64,000 bases of DNA from Burkholderiaceae bacterium (GCA_016710525.1 JADJVQ010000017.1:1-64000); one strand, 5' to 3'. Positions 17,765-36,680 are shown, counted from the stretch's first letter. Translations and numbers: made by a program. Notes: a model not told the origin generated them from the sequence alone.

Positions 17765-18469
17765 ATGGCCAAGATCTCCAAACGCGCCAAGGCGCTTGCC
17801 CAGAAGGCCGACCGCACCAAGGTCCTGCCGCTCACCCAGGCCATCGAGCTCGTCAAGAGCTGCGCCACCGCCAAGTTCGATGAGTCCATCGACGTGGCCG
17901 TGCAGCTCGGCGTGGACGCCAAGAAGTCCGACCAGGTCGTTCGCGGCTCGGTGGTGATGCCCTCGGGCACCGGCAAGACGGTCCGCGTCGCGGTGTTCAC
18001 CCAGGGTGCCAAGGTCGAAGAGGCCAAGGCCGCCGGCGCCGACATCGTCGGCATGGAAGACCTGGCCGAACAGGTCAAGGCGGGCAACCTGAACTTCGAC
18101 ATCGTGATCGCGACGCCGGATGCCATGCGCATCGTCGGTACGCTGGGCCAGATCCTCGGCCCGCGCGGCCTGATGCCCAATCCGAAGGTCGGCACCGTGA
18201 CCCCCGATGTGGCCACCGCGGTCAAGAATGCCAAGGCCGGCCAGGTGCAGTACCGGACCGACAAGGCCGGCATCATTCACGCCGGCATCGGTCGTGCGTC
18301 GTTCGGGGCCGACAAGCTCGAGGTCAATCTGCGGGCGCTGATCGAAGCGCTCACGCGGGCCAAGCCGGCCTCGTCCAAGGGCATTTATCTGCGCAAGGTG
18401 GCTGTCTCCAGCACCATGGGTATTGGTGTCCGGGTCGATACCGCGGCGTTCTCCGCCACGAGCAATTGA
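17765..18469 (+). CDS. rplA: Ribosomal protein L1
   Basis: A 234-residue L1-stalk protein and, in proteobacteria, translational repressor of the L11-L1 transcript. Conserved blocks include KFDESIDVAVQLGVDAKKSD, PNPKVGTVTPDV and VSSTMGIGVRVD. It follows rplK with no gap. Confidence 0.98.
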   Translation: MAKISKRAKALAQKADRTKVLPLTQAIELVKSCATAKFDESIDVAVQLGVDAKKSDQVVRGSVVMPSGTGKTVRVAVFTQGAKVEEAKAAGADIVGMEDLAEQVKAGNLNFDIVIATPDAMRIVGTLGQILGPRGLMPNPKVGTVTPDVATAVKNAKAGQVQYRTDKAGIIHAGIGRASFGADKLEVNLRALIEALTRAKPASSKGIYLRKVAVSSTMGIGVRVDTAAFSATSN

Positions 18470-18776
18470 CCAGGGCTGAATAAGGAACTTTGGGCCGGCC
18501 GATCCGGCCCGGCGATCCACCCGGATCGCCAGGGCAGATCGGACGGGTTGTCAAAGACCACAGGGGGCGCAGATCGGCCCACCGGCCATGCCGGCTCCGA
18601 TCGGGCACCTTAATCGAAGGCGCGTTCGCCGCGTCTTTGCCCTGTGCAGATGGCGGTCCCGAAGCGGTTTGTAGCGGTTCGTCAGTGGCGAATGCGGTCA
18701 CAAAACGCAGGCTCGGTCGCCGTAACAAGGCAGGCGCGATGGCGAAAGCCGGAGCGTCTTTCACAGGAGCAGGACC
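18470..18776 (+). promoter_or_regulatory. rplJL leader region, candidate L10 autoregulatory leader
   Basis: This 307-base gap between rplA and rplJ holds no gene I can support. It has GC-rich dyads, for example the GGGCCGGCCGATCCGGCCC segment near 18490-18510. In proteobacteria the rplJ leader folds so that the L10-L12 complex represses translation. Position and length fit, but I cannot verify the fold. Confidence 0.5.
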
Positions 18777-19340
18777 ATGGGTCTTAACCGCACTGAAAAG
18801 GCGGCAGTGGTTGACGAAATCGGCGCGAAGGTTGCAGCCGCTGGCGTCGTCATCGTCGCCGAATACCGTGGTCTGGGAGTTGCAGCGATCACCAACCTGC
18901 GCAAGCAGGCGCGAAGCCAGGGCGTCGTCCTGCGTGTTCTGAAGAACACGCTGGCCCGCCGTGCGGTCGCCGGAACGCCGTTCGAAGTGCTCACCGGCCA
19001 TCTGGTCGGACCGCTTCTGTACGGCATTGCCGACGATCCGGTTGCTTGCGCCAAGGTGCTCAACGACTTCGCCAAGAGCAATGACAAACTGGTCCTCAAG
19101 GCCGGTGCCATGCCGAATTTCGTCATGGATGCCGCCGCCGTGAAGGCCCTGGCGTCGTTGCCCAGCCGCGATGAGTTGCTTGCCAAACTGCTTGGCACGA
19201 TGCAGGCACCGGTGGCCACGTTCGTTCGCACCCTCAACGAGGTTCCCGGGCGTTTCGTCCGTACCCTCGCCGCGATCGAGAAACAGAAGACCGAAGCCGA
19301 ACCCGCTGCCGCAGCGGAGCCGGCTGAAGAATCGGCCTGA
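18777..19340 (+). CDS. rplJ: Ribosomal protein L10
   Basis: A 187-residue protein that anchors L7/L12 dimers to the 50S subunit. N-terminal rRNA-binding blocks GLNRTEKAAVVDEIGAKV and RVLKNTLARRAV are clear, and the C-terminal helix that binds L12 ends in an Ala/Glu-rich tail (EAEPAAAAEPAEESA). The ATG follows AGGAGCAGGACC. Confidence 0.98.
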   Translation: MGLNRTEKAAVVDEIGAKVAAAGVVIVAEYRGLGVAAITNLRKQARSQGVVLRVLKNTLARRAVAGTPFEVLTGHLVGPLLYGIADDPVACAKVLNDFAKSNDKLVLKAGAMPNFVMDAAAVKALASLPSRDELLAKLLGTMQAPVATFVRTLNEVPGRFVRTLAAIEKQKTEAEPAAAAEPAEESA

Positions 19341-19421
19341 TTTCATCAGGCCGATCGGTCAGACGTTCGCCAAGACTTTCAGATACACGCAAACCGCTTA
19401 AAGATAAATTGGAGCTTTGAA

Positions 19422-19799
19422 ATGGCACTGAGCAAACAAGAAATCCTCGACGCCGTCGCCGGCATGACCGTCCTTGATCTGTCCGATCTGATCAAGATGA
19501 TGGAAGAGAAGTTCGGCGTGTCCGCCGCGGCTGCCGCCGTGTCGGTTGCTGCCGCACCGGCTGCCGCCGCCGCCGCTGTCGAAGAGCAGACCGAATTCAC
19601 CGTGGTGCTGGCTGCCGTCGGAGAGAAGAAGGTTGAAGTCATCAAGGTCGTTCGTGCGGCCACCGGCCTGGGCTTGAAGGAAGCCAAGGACCTGGTCGAC
19701 GGTGCGCCGAAACCCGTCAAAGAGGGTATCAACAAGGCCGATGCCGCCGCCCTGAAGAAGCAGCTGGAAGACGCTGGCGCGAAGGTCGAGCTGAAGTAA
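19422..19799 (+). CDS. rplL: Ribosomal protein L7/L12
   Basis: A 125-residue stalk protein. The N-terminal dimerisation domain (residues 1-33), Ala-rich hinge (AAAAAVSVAAAPAAAAAAV, about 38-56) and C-terminal factor-binding domain (VIKVVRAATGLGLKEAKDLV) are all present. It is followed by a strong hairpin before rpoB. Confidence 0.98.
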   Translation: MALSKQEILDAVAGMTVLDLSDLIKMMEEKFGVSAAAAAVSVAAAPAAAAAAVEEQTEFTVVLAAVGEKKVEVIKVVRAATGLGLKEAKDLVDGAPKPVKEGINKADAAALKKQLEDAGAKVELK

Positions 19800-19823
19800 G
19801 TTGTACTCGGTCACCGAGAAGCA

Positions 19824-19866
19824 CCCGGAACCCGTCTTGCCATCGGGCAAGACGGTTCCGGGTTTT
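19824..19866 (+). terminator. Terminator/attenuator between rplL and rpoB
   Basis: A 17-bp stem with one bulged C (19824-19841 with 19846-19862), loop ATCG, then TTTT. In E. coli the rplL-rpoB gap holds a partial attenuator that keeps rpoBC below ribosomal protein levels. This hairpin has the right place and shape. Confidence 0.85.
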
Positions 19867-19974
19867 CGCGTCTTTGCGGGGCCTGAGGTCTGTTGCGTGT
19901 CCGGAAATGCCTTATCCCTCCCTCCCGGGACTGTCGCGCCAGCCCCCAGTCTCTGCGTGAAACACGGAGTGTTC

Positions 19975-24096
<4,122 letters not shown>

Positions 24097-24127
24097 ACCC
24101 CGGCCCGACGACATCTAGGAGCACTCA

Positions 24128-28375
<4,248 letters not shown>

Positions 28376-28390
28376 TTCAGGGGGTCGCGA

Positions 28391-28415
28391 GGGGCGATGC
28401 CGAACAGCATCCCCC
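28391..28415 (+). terminator. Hairpin after rpoC
   Basis: GGGG-C-GATGC pairs with GCATC-CCCC (one bulged C, 6-base loop), 16 bases after the rpoC stop. Only a weak T-rich stretch (CCTTTT) follows, so termination is probably partial. It abuts the rpsL promoter candidate. Confidence 0.55.
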
Positions 28416-28444
28416 TTGCGGGCCTTTTAAACTGGTTCTATAAT
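28416..28444 (+). promoter_or_regulatory. Sigma70-type promoter upstream of rpsL
   Basis: TTGCGG (28416-28421), a 17-base spacer and a perfect TATAAT (28439-28444). It would drive the str operon (rpsL-rpsG-fusA-tuf) independently of rpoBC. Confidence 0.75.
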
Positions 28445-28618
28445 TTAAGGCTTTCCGCAATTTGCCGGCGCAATCGATCGCCGGGGTGATTGTGTCGCAA
28501 TGACGAGTGCGCGCCGGGTCGACCGGTGGCCCGGGATGCGGCGCTTGGCACCGAAATGCGGAGCTGCTGGCTCAGGCCATCAGTAACCGATGGCCCAGGC
28601 CATACCAAGGAAGATTGA

Positions 28619-28996
28619 ATGCCGACCATTAATCAGCTCGTCCGTCAGGGTCGTGAAACCGACCAGATCAAGAGCAAGAGCCCGGCGCTGCAGGACAGCC
28701 CCCAGCGTCGCGGCGTCTGCACGCGCGTCTACACGACCACGCCCAAGAAGCCGAACTCGGCGCTTCGTAAAGTGGCCAAGGTTCGCCTGACCAACGGGTT
28801 CGAGGTCATCAGCTACATCGGCGGCGAGGGCCACAACCTGCAGGAGCACTCGGTGGTGCTGATCCGCGGTGGCCGCGTGAAGGATCTGCCGGGTGTGCGC
28901 TACCACATCGTGCGCGGTTCGCTGGATCTGCAGGGCGTGAAAGATCGCAAGCAGTCGCGTTCCAAGTACGGCGCCAAGCGGCCCAAGAAGGCCTGA
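28619..28996 (+). CDS. rpsL: Ribosomal protein S12
   Basis: A 125-residue decoding-centre protein. TTPKKPNSALRKVAKVRL and GRVKDLPGVRYHIVRG keep both Lys residues at which streptomycin-resistance mutations arise, so the sequence is wild type there. It is the first gene of the str group. Confidence 0.98.
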   Translation: MPTINQLVRQGRETDQIKSKSPALQDSPQRRGVCTRVYTTTPKKPNSALRKVAKVRLTNGFEVISYIGGEGHNLQEHSVVLIRGGRVKDLPGVRYHIVRGSLDLQGVKDRKQSRSKYGAKRPKKA

Positions 28997-29193
28997 TCGC
29001 GCAGCACCGTTTTGTCGGGCGCGGGGCCATCCGGCTAGTCCGGGTGCCCGCGCCCTTTGTACTGGCGCCGCAGGGTTGCGGCGTCGAGTAAGCGGCCATC
29101 CCGCCGGCACGCGCAGGCGTGCGGGTAGCTTGGATGGCCAGTCCGGCCGGGGCATTCGTCCCGGCGGCCAGCTGAAGCCAAGAGAGGTTGAAC

Positions 29194-29664
29194 ATGCCCC
29201 GTCGTCGCGAAGTACCCAAGCGCGAAATTCTCCCCGATCCCCTGTACAACAGCGTCGAGGTCTCCAAGTTCGTCAATGTGCTGATGCTCGCCGGCAAGAA
29301 AGCCGTCGCCGAGCGCATGCTCTATGGCGCGTTCGACCAGATCAAGACCCGTTCGGGCAAGGACCCCATCGAGGTGTTCTCCCAGGCGCTGCAGAATTGC
29401 CGCCCGATGGTCGAGGTCAAGAGCCGCCGCGTCGGTGGCGCCAACTACCAGGTGCCGGTCGAGATCCGCCCGATCCGCCGGATGGCGTTGGCCATGCGCT
29501 GGTTGCGCGAAGCCGCCAAGAAGCGTGGCGAAAAATCGATGGGCCAGCGTCTGGCCAACGAAATGCTGGAAGCCTCCGAGAATCGCGGCGGCGCAGTCAA
29601 GAAGCGTGACGAAGTTCACCGGATGGCAGAGGCCAACAAGGCCTTCGCGCACTTCCGGTTCTGA
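29194..29664 (+). CDS. rpsG: Ribosomal protein S7
   Basis: A 156-residue 30S head protein from the ATG at 29194 (MPRRREVPKREILPDP), with AGAGAGG upstream; a TTG two codons earlier is less likely. GGANYQVPVEIRPIRRMALAM and the C-terminal EANKAFAHFRF are diagnostic. S7 represses str-operon translation in E. coli; the rpsL-rpsG gap here is 197 bases without another gene. Confidence 0.98.
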   Translation: MPRRREVPKREILPDPLYNSVEVSKFVNVLMLAGKKAVAERMLYGAFDQIKTRSGKDPIEVFSQALQNCRPMVEVKSRRVGGANYQVPVEIRPIRRMALAMRWLREAAKKRGEKSMGQRLANEMLEASENRGGAVKKRDEVHRMAEANKAFAHFRF

Positions 29665-29729
29665 GGCGCACCGCAGCCCAATCCGTACGGATCCACAAGA
29701 TCCGTCCCTGAAGCCCAGGAGCATTCATC

Positions 29730-31835
29730 ATGGCTCGCAAGACCCCTATCGAGCGATATCGCAATATCGGAATTTCGGCGCATATCGACGCCGGAAAAAC
29801 CACGACCACCGAACGCATCCTGTTCTACACCGGTGTCAATCACAAGATCGGTGAAGTGCACGACGGCGCGGCCACGATGGACTGGATGGAGCAGGAGCAG
29901 GAGCGTGGCATCACGATCACGTCCGCCGCGACCACCTGTTTCTGGAAGGGCATGGACCGCTCGTACCAGGAGCACCGGATCAACATCATCGACACCCCCG
30001 GGCACGTCGACTTCACGATCGAAGTCGAGCGTTCGATGCGGGTGCTCGACGGTGCGTGCATGGTCTATTGCGCGGTGGGCGGTGTGCAGCCGCAGTCCGA
30101 GACTGTCTGGCGCCAGGCCAACAAGTACGGCGTGCCCCGTCTCGCGTTCGTCAACAAGATGGACCGGGTCGGCGCCAACTTCTTCAAGGTCTACGAGCAG
30201 ATGCGCACGCGTCTGCGGGCCAATCCCATCCCCATCCAGGTGCCGATCGGCGCCGAAGAGAACTTCAAGGGCGTGGTCGACCTGGTCCGCATGAAGGCGA
30301 TCTACTGGGACGAAGCCTCCCAGGGCATGACCTTCGACATGCGCGAGATCCCCGCGGAACTCGTCGACGAGTGCAATACCTGGCGCGAAAAGATGATCGA
30401 GGCCGCCGCCGAGGCCAACGAAGAGCTGATGAACAAGTATCTCGAAGAAGGTGACCTCACCGTCGACGAGATCAAGATGGCGCTGCGTCAGCGCACCATC
30501 GCCAGCGAAATCGTGCCGATGATGTGCGGCACCGCGTTCAAGAACAAGGGCGTGCAGGCCATGCTCGATGCGGTGATCGACTACATGCCCTCGCCGGTGG
30601 ACATTCCCCCGGTCAAGGGAGCGGACGAAGACGAAAAAGACACCTATCGCAAGGCGGACGACGGCGAGAAGTTCTCGGCGCTCGCGTTCAAGCTGATGAC
30701 CGACCCCTTCGTCGGTCAGCTGACCTTCATCCGCGTCTACTCGGGCGTCCTGAAGTCCGGCGACACCATCTACAACCCGATCAAGGGCAAGAAGGATCGC
30801 ATCGGCCGTCTGCTGCAGATGCATGCCAACGAGCGCGATCAGATCGACGAAGTCCGGGCCGGCGACATCGCCGCCTGCGTCGGCCTGAAAGACGTCACGA
30901 CCGGCGAAACCCTGTGCGATCCCGACAATGTGATCATCCTCGAGCGCATGGTGTTCCCGGAGCCCGTGATCTCGCAGGCTGTCGAGCCCAAGACCAAGGC
31001 CGACCAGGAAAAGATGGGCATCGCGCTGGGCCGCCTGGCCCAGGAAGACCCGTCGTTCCGCGTTCGTACCGACGAAGAGTCCGGTCAGACCATCATCTCG
31101 GGCATGGGCGAGCTGCACCTCGAGATCATCGTCGACCGCATGAAGCGTGAATTCAGCGTCGAGGCCTCGGTGGGCAAGCCGCAGGTGGCCTATCGCGAGA
31201 CCATCCGCAAGCCGGTCGATGAAGTCGAAGGCAAGTTCATCAAGCAGTCGGGCGGCCGCGGCCAGTACGGTCACGTGGTCCTGAAGATCGAGCCGCTGCC
31301 CCCGGGCGGCGCCGGCTTCGAGTTCGTCGATGCCATCAAAGGTGGCGTGGTGCCCCGCGAATTCATTCCCGCGGTCGAAAAAGGCATCCGCGAAACCTTG
31401 CCGGCCGGTGTGCTGGCGGGCTATCCGGTCGTCGACGTCAAAGCAACGCTGTTCTTCGGTTCGTACCACGATGTCGACTCGAACGAAAACGCCTTCAAGC
31501 AGGCCGGCTCCATCGCCTTCAAGGAAGGCATGCGCCGGGCCAGCCCGGTGCTGCTCGAGCCGATGATGGCGGTCGAGGTCGAGACACCCGAGGACTACGC
31601 CGGCACGGTGATGGGCGATCTGTCATCGCGTCGTGGCATGGTTCAGGGGATGGAAGACATGGCGGGCGGCGGCAAGGCTATCCGCGCCGAGGTCCCGCTG
31701 GCCGAGATGTTCGGCTACTCCACCACGCTGCGTTCGCTGACCCAGGGTCGCGCGACGTACACGATGGAGTTCAAGCACTACGCTGAAGCGCCGAAGAACG
31801 TGGCGGAAGCCATCATCTCGGCCCGTACCAAATAA
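29730..31835 (+). CDS. fusA: Elongation factor G
   Basis: A 701-residue translocation GTPase. The P-loop AHIDAGKTTTTE is at about residues 17-28, switch II DTPGHVDFTIEVERSMRVLD and NKMDRVGAN follow, and domain IV contains SGGRGQYGHV. The length matches the bacterial family. The ATG has AGGAGC upstream. The next gene, tuf, follows after 40 bases. Confidence 0.98.
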   Translation: MARKTPIERYRNIGISAHIDAGKTTTTERILFYTGVNHKIGEVHDGAATMDWMEQEQERGITITSAATTCFWKGMDRSYQEHRINIIDTPGHVDFTIEVERSMRVLDGACMVYCAVGGVQPQSETVWRQANKYGVPRLAFVNKMDRVGANFFKVYEQMRTRLRANPIPIQVPIGAEENFKGVVDLVRMKAIYWDEASQGMTFDMREIPAELVDECNTWREKMIEAAAEANEELMNKYLEEGDLTVDEIKMALRQRTIASEIVPMMCGTAFKNKGVQAMLDAVIDYMPSPVDIPPVKGADEDEKDTYRKADDGEKFSALAFKLMTDPFVGQLTFIRVYSGVLKSGDTIYNPIKGKKDRIGRLLQMHANERDQIDEVRAGDIAACVGLKDVTTGETLCDPDNVIILERMVFPEPVISQAVEPKTKADQEKMGIALGRLAQEDPSFRVRTDEESGQTIISGMGELHLEIIVDRMKREFSVEASVGKPQVAYRETIRKPVDEVEGKFIKQSGGRGQYGHVVLKIEPLPPGGAGFEFVDAIKGGVVPREFIPAVEKGIRETLPAGVLAGYPVVDVKATLFFGSYHDVDSNENAFKQAGSIAFKEGMRRASPVLLEPMMAVEVETPEDYAGTVMGDLSSRRGMVQGMEDMAGGGKAIRAEVPLAEMFGYSTTLRSLTQGRATYTMEFKHYAEAPKNVAEAIISARTK

Positions 31836-31875
31836 GCTGTCGTCTAGCGACGTTCTTTGAAAATCGGAGAAATAA

Positions 31876-33066
<1,191 letters not shown>

Positions 33067-33087
33067 TCGAGTCCCCGTCGCAGCCGT

Positions 33088-33106
33088 GCCGGGGTGCATC
33101 CCCGGC
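33088..33106 (+). promoter_or_regulatory. Hairpin between tuf and rpsJ
   Basis: GCCGGGG and CCCCGGC form a perfect 7-bp stem with loop TGCAT, 22 bases after the tuf stop, with no T-run. It may reduce read-through into the S10 operon or shield the tuf 3-prime end. Confidence 0.4.
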
Positions 33107-33155
33107 CACTCAAACCCGGGCGTCCGTCAGGTCGCCCTCGCTCTTTGGAACGTTC

Positions 33156-33467
33156 ATGACCAGCCAGAAGATCCGCATCCGCCTGAAGGCATTCGATTAC
33201 AAACTGATCGACCAGTCCGCCGCGGAAATCGTCGAAACCGCCAAGCGCACCGGTGCTGTCGTGCGCGGCCCGGTGCCGCTGCCCACGCGAATCGAGCGTT
33301 TCGATGTGCTGCGTTCGCCGCACGTCAACAAGACCTCGCGAGACCAGTTCGAGATCCGTACCCACCTGCGCCTGATGGACATCGTCGAGCCCACCGACAA
33401 GACGGTCGATGCGCTGATGAAGCTGGATCTGCCGGCCGGTGTGGACGTCGAAATCAAGCTGCAGTAA
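33156..33467 (+). CDS. rpsJ: Ribosomal protein S10 (NusE)
   Basis: A 103-residue protein of the 30S head that also joins NusB/NusG antitermination complexes. KIRIRLKAFDYKLIDQSAAE, GPVPLPTRIERFDVLRSPHV and KLDLPAGVDVEIKLQ are typical. It starts the S10 group 89 bases after tuf. Confidence 0.98.
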   Translation: MTSQKIRIRLKAFDYKLIDQSAAEIVETAKRTGAVVRGPVPLPTRIERFDVLRSPHVNKTSRDQFEIRTHLRLMDIVEPTDKTVDALMKLDLPAGVDVEIKLQ

Positions 33468-33486
33468 CTGAAACCTGGCGCGCCTC

Positions 33487-33515
33487 TTGCCTAAACGGGC
33501 GAAGCGCGCTAAACT
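33487..33515 (+). promoter_or_regulatory. Candidate promoter upstream of rplC
   Basis: TTGCCT, a 17-base spacer and TAAACT lie in the 159-base gap between rpsJ and rplC. The spacing is ideal and the boxes are fair. Confidence 0.45.
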
Positions 33516-33626
33516 CGAAGGCTTTCCTGCGTCGGGAGCAGTTCTCCCAGGCCGGTGCGCCCCCAGGGCGCCAACGCTGCAGGATCAATCACACCCGGCC
33601 AATCGCAGCCGGGATCGGAGAGCACA

Positions 33627-34277
33627 ATGAGCCTTGGCCTTGTGGGACGCAAGGTCGGCATGATGCGCATCTTCTCGGACGATGGTGATTCCATCCCCGT
33701 GACGGTGCTCGACGTGTCGAACAACCGCGTCACCCAGATCAAGACCGTCGATACCGACGGTTACACTGCCGTTCAAGTCACCTTCGGCACGCGCCGCGCC
33801 AGCCGCGTCACCAAGGCGCAGGCCGGTCACTTCGCCAAGGCGGGTGTCGAGGCCGGCACCATCACCCGCGAGTTCCATGTGTCGCCCGAAAAGGCGAGCG
33901 AGCTCGCACCGGGCGAGGTCGTGAAGGCCGAGATCTTCGCGCCCGGGCAGAAGGTGGACGTTTCGGGCGTCACCCACGGCAAGGGTTTCGCGGGCACCAT
34001 CAAGCGGCACCACTTCTCGTCGAACCGCGCGTCGCACGGCAATTCCCGCTCGCACAACGTGCCGGGTTCGATCGGCATGGCGCAGGATCCGGGTCGTGTG
34101 TTCCCGGGTAAGCGCATGTCGGGCCACCTGGGTGCCAATACTCGCACGGTGCAGAATCTGGTCGTTGCCCGAGTCGATGCCGAGCGCCAGCTGCTGCTGG
34201 TTCGCGGTGCCGTGCCTGGCGCCAAGAACGGCAGCATCGTCGTCACGCCCGCGATTCGCGTGCCGATCAAGGCCTAA
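33627..34277 (+). CDS. rplC: Ribosomal protein L3
   Basis: A 216-residue protein near the peptidyl transferase centre. I start at the ATG 33627 (MSLGLVGRKVGMMRIFSDDG) with GGAGAG upstream. The long loop segment GFAGTIKRHHFSSNRASHGN and GKRMSGHLGA are intact. Confidence 0.98.
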   Translation: MSLGLVGRKVGMMRIFSDDGDSIPVTVLDVSNNRVTQIKTVDTDGYTAVQVTFGTRRASRVTKAQAGHFAKAGVEAGTITREFHVSPEKASELAPGEVVKAEIFAPGQKVDVSGVTHGKGFAGTIKRHHFSSNRASHGNSRSHNVPGSIGMAQDPGRVFPGKRMSGHLGANTRTVQNLVVARVDAERQLLLVRGAVPGAKNGSIVVTPAIRVPIKA

Positions 34278-34286
34278 GGAGCGACG

Positions 34287-34907
34287 ATGGAACTGAACCT
34301 CCTCAACGAACAGGGGCAGGCGTCCGCCAAGGTCGATGCTCCGGACACCATCTTCGGTCGTGAGTTCAACGAGCCCCTGATTCATCAGGTGGTCGTTGCC
34401 TTCCAGGCCAATGCCCGCAGCGGCAACCGCGCTCAAAAAGACCGCAGCGAAGTTCGCCACTCCACCAAGAAGCCCTGGCGCCAGAAGGGAACCGGCCGTG
34501 CGCGTGCCGGTATGACTTCCAGCCCGTTGTGGCGTGGTGGCGGCAAGATTTTCCCGAACAGCCCTGACGAGAATTTCTCTCACAAGGTCAACAAGAAGAT
34601 GTACCGGGCGGGCATGCGCTCGATCCTGTCGCAGCTGGCTCGTGACGGCCGCCTGTCGGTCATCGAGGGTTTGACGCTCGAATCGCCTAAAACCAAGCTG
34701 CTCGCCGCCAAGGTGAAAGCCATGGGCCTGGGTTCGGTGCTCGTGATCACCGACAACCTGGACGAAAACCTGTTGCTGGCGTCGCGCAATCTGCCTCACG
34801 TGCTCGTCGTCGAGCCCCGCCAGGCCGATCCGGTCTCGCTGGTGCATTTCGATCGCGTGCTGATCACCCGGCCGGCGCTCGCGCAAGTCCAGGAGATGCT
34901 GGCATGA
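34287..34907 (+). CDS. rplD: Ribosomal protein L4
   Basis: A 206-residue protein with the basic exit-tunnel loop (STKKPWRQKGTGRARAG, about residues 52-68). In E. coli L4 represses the S10 operon. The stop overlaps the rplW start (ATGA). Confidence 0.98.
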   Translation: MELNLLNEQGQASAKVDAPDTIFGREFNEPLIHQVVVAFQANARSGNRAQKDRSEVRHSTKKPWRQKGTGRARAGMTSSPLWRGGGKIFPNSPDENFSHKVNKKMYRAGMRSILSQLARDGRLSVIEGLTLESPKTKLLAAKVKAMGLGSVLVITDNLDENLLLASRNLPHVLVVEPRQADPVSLVHFDRVLITRPALAQVQEMLA

Positions 34908-35200
34908 ACCAAGAACGTCTGATGAAGGTGCTGCTGGCGCCGATCGTTTCCGAGAAGGCGACGATGATGGCCGACAAGAACCAGCAGGTCGCGTTCCGCG
35001 TGATGCAGGACGCCACCAAGGCCGAGATCAAGGCCGCGGTCGAGCTGCTGTTCAAGGTCGAGGTCGAGGCTGTCCAGGTGCTGAACCAGGCCGGCAAGGC
35101 CAAGCGCTTCGGTCGCTTCGAGGGTCGTCGGCGCAACGTGCGCAAAGCCTATGTCTGTCTGGCCCCGGGCCAGGAGATCAACTTCGCGGAGGCACAGTAA
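34904..35200 (+). CDS. rplW: Ribosomal protein L23
   Basis: A 98-residue protein at the tunnel exit, docking site for trigger factor and SRP. MKVLLAPIVSEKATMMADKN and GRRRNVRKAYVCLAPGQEI are conserved. It overlaps rplD by 4 bases and rplB by 1. Confidence 0.98.
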   Translation: MNQERLMKVLLAPIVSEKATMMADKNQQVAFRVMQDATKAEIKAAVELLFKVEVEAVQVLNQAGKAKRFGRFEGRRRNVRKAYVCLAPGQEINFAEAQ

Positions 35201-36018
35201 TGTCGCTGATGAAGACAAAGCCCACCTCTGCTGGGCGCCGCTCGATGGTGAAGGTGGTTCATCGCCATCTGCACAAGGGTGGTCCGCTGCAGGCGCTGAT
35301 CGAACCCAAGATCCGCGGCTCCGGGCGTAACAACCTGGGCCACATCACCACCCGCCACAAAGGCGGTGGTCATAAGCAGCACTATCGGATCGTCGATTTC
35401 CGCCGCAACAAGGACGGAATTCCGGCGCGCGTCGAGCGCATCGAGTACGACCCCAATCGCAGTGCGCACATTGCGCTGCTGTGCTACGCCGATGGCGAGC
35501 GCCGCTACATCCTGGCGCCGCGCGACGTCGCAGTGGGCGCCACGCTGCAATCGGGCTCCGAAGCGCCGATCCGCGCAGGAAACACTCTGCCGATCCGCAA
35601 CATCCCGGTGGGCTCGACCATCCATGCGATCGAGATGCTTCCCGGCAAAGGTGCGCAGATGGCGCGTTCGGCCGGCACCTCTGCCCGTCTGCTGGCGCGC
35701 GAAGGCACCTACGCTCAGGTTCGCCTGCGTTCCGGTGAAATCCGCAAGGTGCACATCGAGTGCCGCGCCACGATCGGCGAGGTCGGTAACGAAGAGCACA
35801 GCCTGCGCACGATCGGCAAGGCCGGTGCCAACCGCTGGCGCGGCATTCGCCCGACGGTGCGCGGCATCTGTATGAACCCGGTCGATCACCCGCACGGTGG
35901 ACGCTCCAACGGTGGTGGGCATCCGGTATCGCCTTGGGGTACGCAGACCAAGGGCTACAAGACCCGCCGCAACAAACGCACTGACACGATGATCGTGCAG
36001 CGCCGTGGCCGCAAGTAA
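35200..36018 (+). CDS. rplB: Ribosomal protein L2
   Basis: A 272-residue protein close to the peptidyl transferase centre. The conserved GRNNLGHITTRHKGGGHKQH and the C-terminal MNPVDHPHGGRSNGG (functionally important His) are present. Its ATG overlaps the rplW stop (TAATG). Confidence 0.98.
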   Translation: MSLMKTKPTSAGRRSMVKVVHRHLHKGGPLQALIEPKIRGSGRNNLGHITTRHKGGGHKQHYRIVDFRRNKDGIPARVERIEYDPNRSAHIALLCYADGERRYILAPRDVAVGATLQSGSEAPIRAGNTLPIRNIPVGSTIHAIEMLPGKGAQMARSAGTSARLLAREGTYAQVRLRSGEIRKVHIECRATIGEVGNEEHSLRTIGKAGANRWRGIRPTVRGICMNPVDHPHGGRSNGGGHPVSPWGTQTKGYKTRRNKRTDTMIVQRRGRK

Positions 36019-36039
36019 CGGGCGAAGGACGAATTAGCT

Positions 36040-36321
36040 ATGGCACGTTCAGTCAAGAAGGGGCCTTTCGTCGACGCCCACCTGATGAAAAAGGTCGACA
36101 CCGCGCTCACCACGAAGGACAAGCGACCCATCAAGACCTGGTCGCGTCGGTCTACGGTGGTGCCCGAATTCATCGGCCTGACGATCGCGGTTCACAACGG
36201 CAAGCAGCATGTTCCGGTGTATATCAACGAGAACATGGTCGGCCACAAGCTCGGCGAGTTCGCGCTGACCCGTACGTTCAAGGGTCATGCGGCGGACAAG
36301 AAGTCGTCGGTCAAGCGCTAA
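36040..36321 (+). CDS. rpsS: Ribosomal protein S19
   Basis: A 93-residue 30S head protein. MARSVKKGPFVDAHLMKKVD and the FALTRTFKGHAADKK C-terminus are conserved. It follows rplB by 21 bases. Confidence 0.98.
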   Translation: MARSVKKGPFVDAHLMKKVDTALTTKDKRPIKTWSRRSTVVPEFIGLTIAVHNGKQHVPVYINENMVGHKLGEFALTRTFKGHAADKKSSVKR

Positions 36322-36331
36322 GGACCCAGCA

Positions 36332-36661
36332 ATGGAAACTCAAGCAATCCTGCGCGGCGTGCACCTATCGGCCCAGAAGGGCCGGCTGGTTGCGGACCTC
36401 GTCCGTGGCAAGCCAGTGGAGCACGCGCTCAATATCCTCACCTTCTCTCCGAAGAAGGCGGCCCGTATCGTCAAGAAGGTGCTCGAATCGGCCATCGCCA
36501 ATGCCGAGCACAATGACGGTGCGGATATCGATGAACTGAAGGTCACCACCATTCACGTCGAGAAGGGTACGTCGCTGAAGCGATTCATGGCGCGGGCCAA
36601 AGGCCGCGGCGCGAAAATCGAGAAGCAGACCTGCCACATCTTCGTGAAGGTGGGCAGCTAA
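36332..36661 (+). CDS. rplV: Ribosomal protein L22
   Basis: A 109-residue protein from the ATG at 36332 (METQAILRGVHLSAQKGRLV). The beta-hairpin that reaches into the exit tunnel (KRFMARAKGRGAKIEKQTCH) is intact. It follows rpsS by 10 bases. Confidence 0.98.
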   Translation: METQAILRGVHLSAQKGRLVADLVRGKPVEHALNILTFSPKKAARIVKKVLESAIANAEHNDGADIDELKVTTIHVEKGTSLKRFMARAKGRGAKIEKQTCHIFVKVGS

Positions 36662-36680
36662 GCCCGCCCGGAAGGACACC

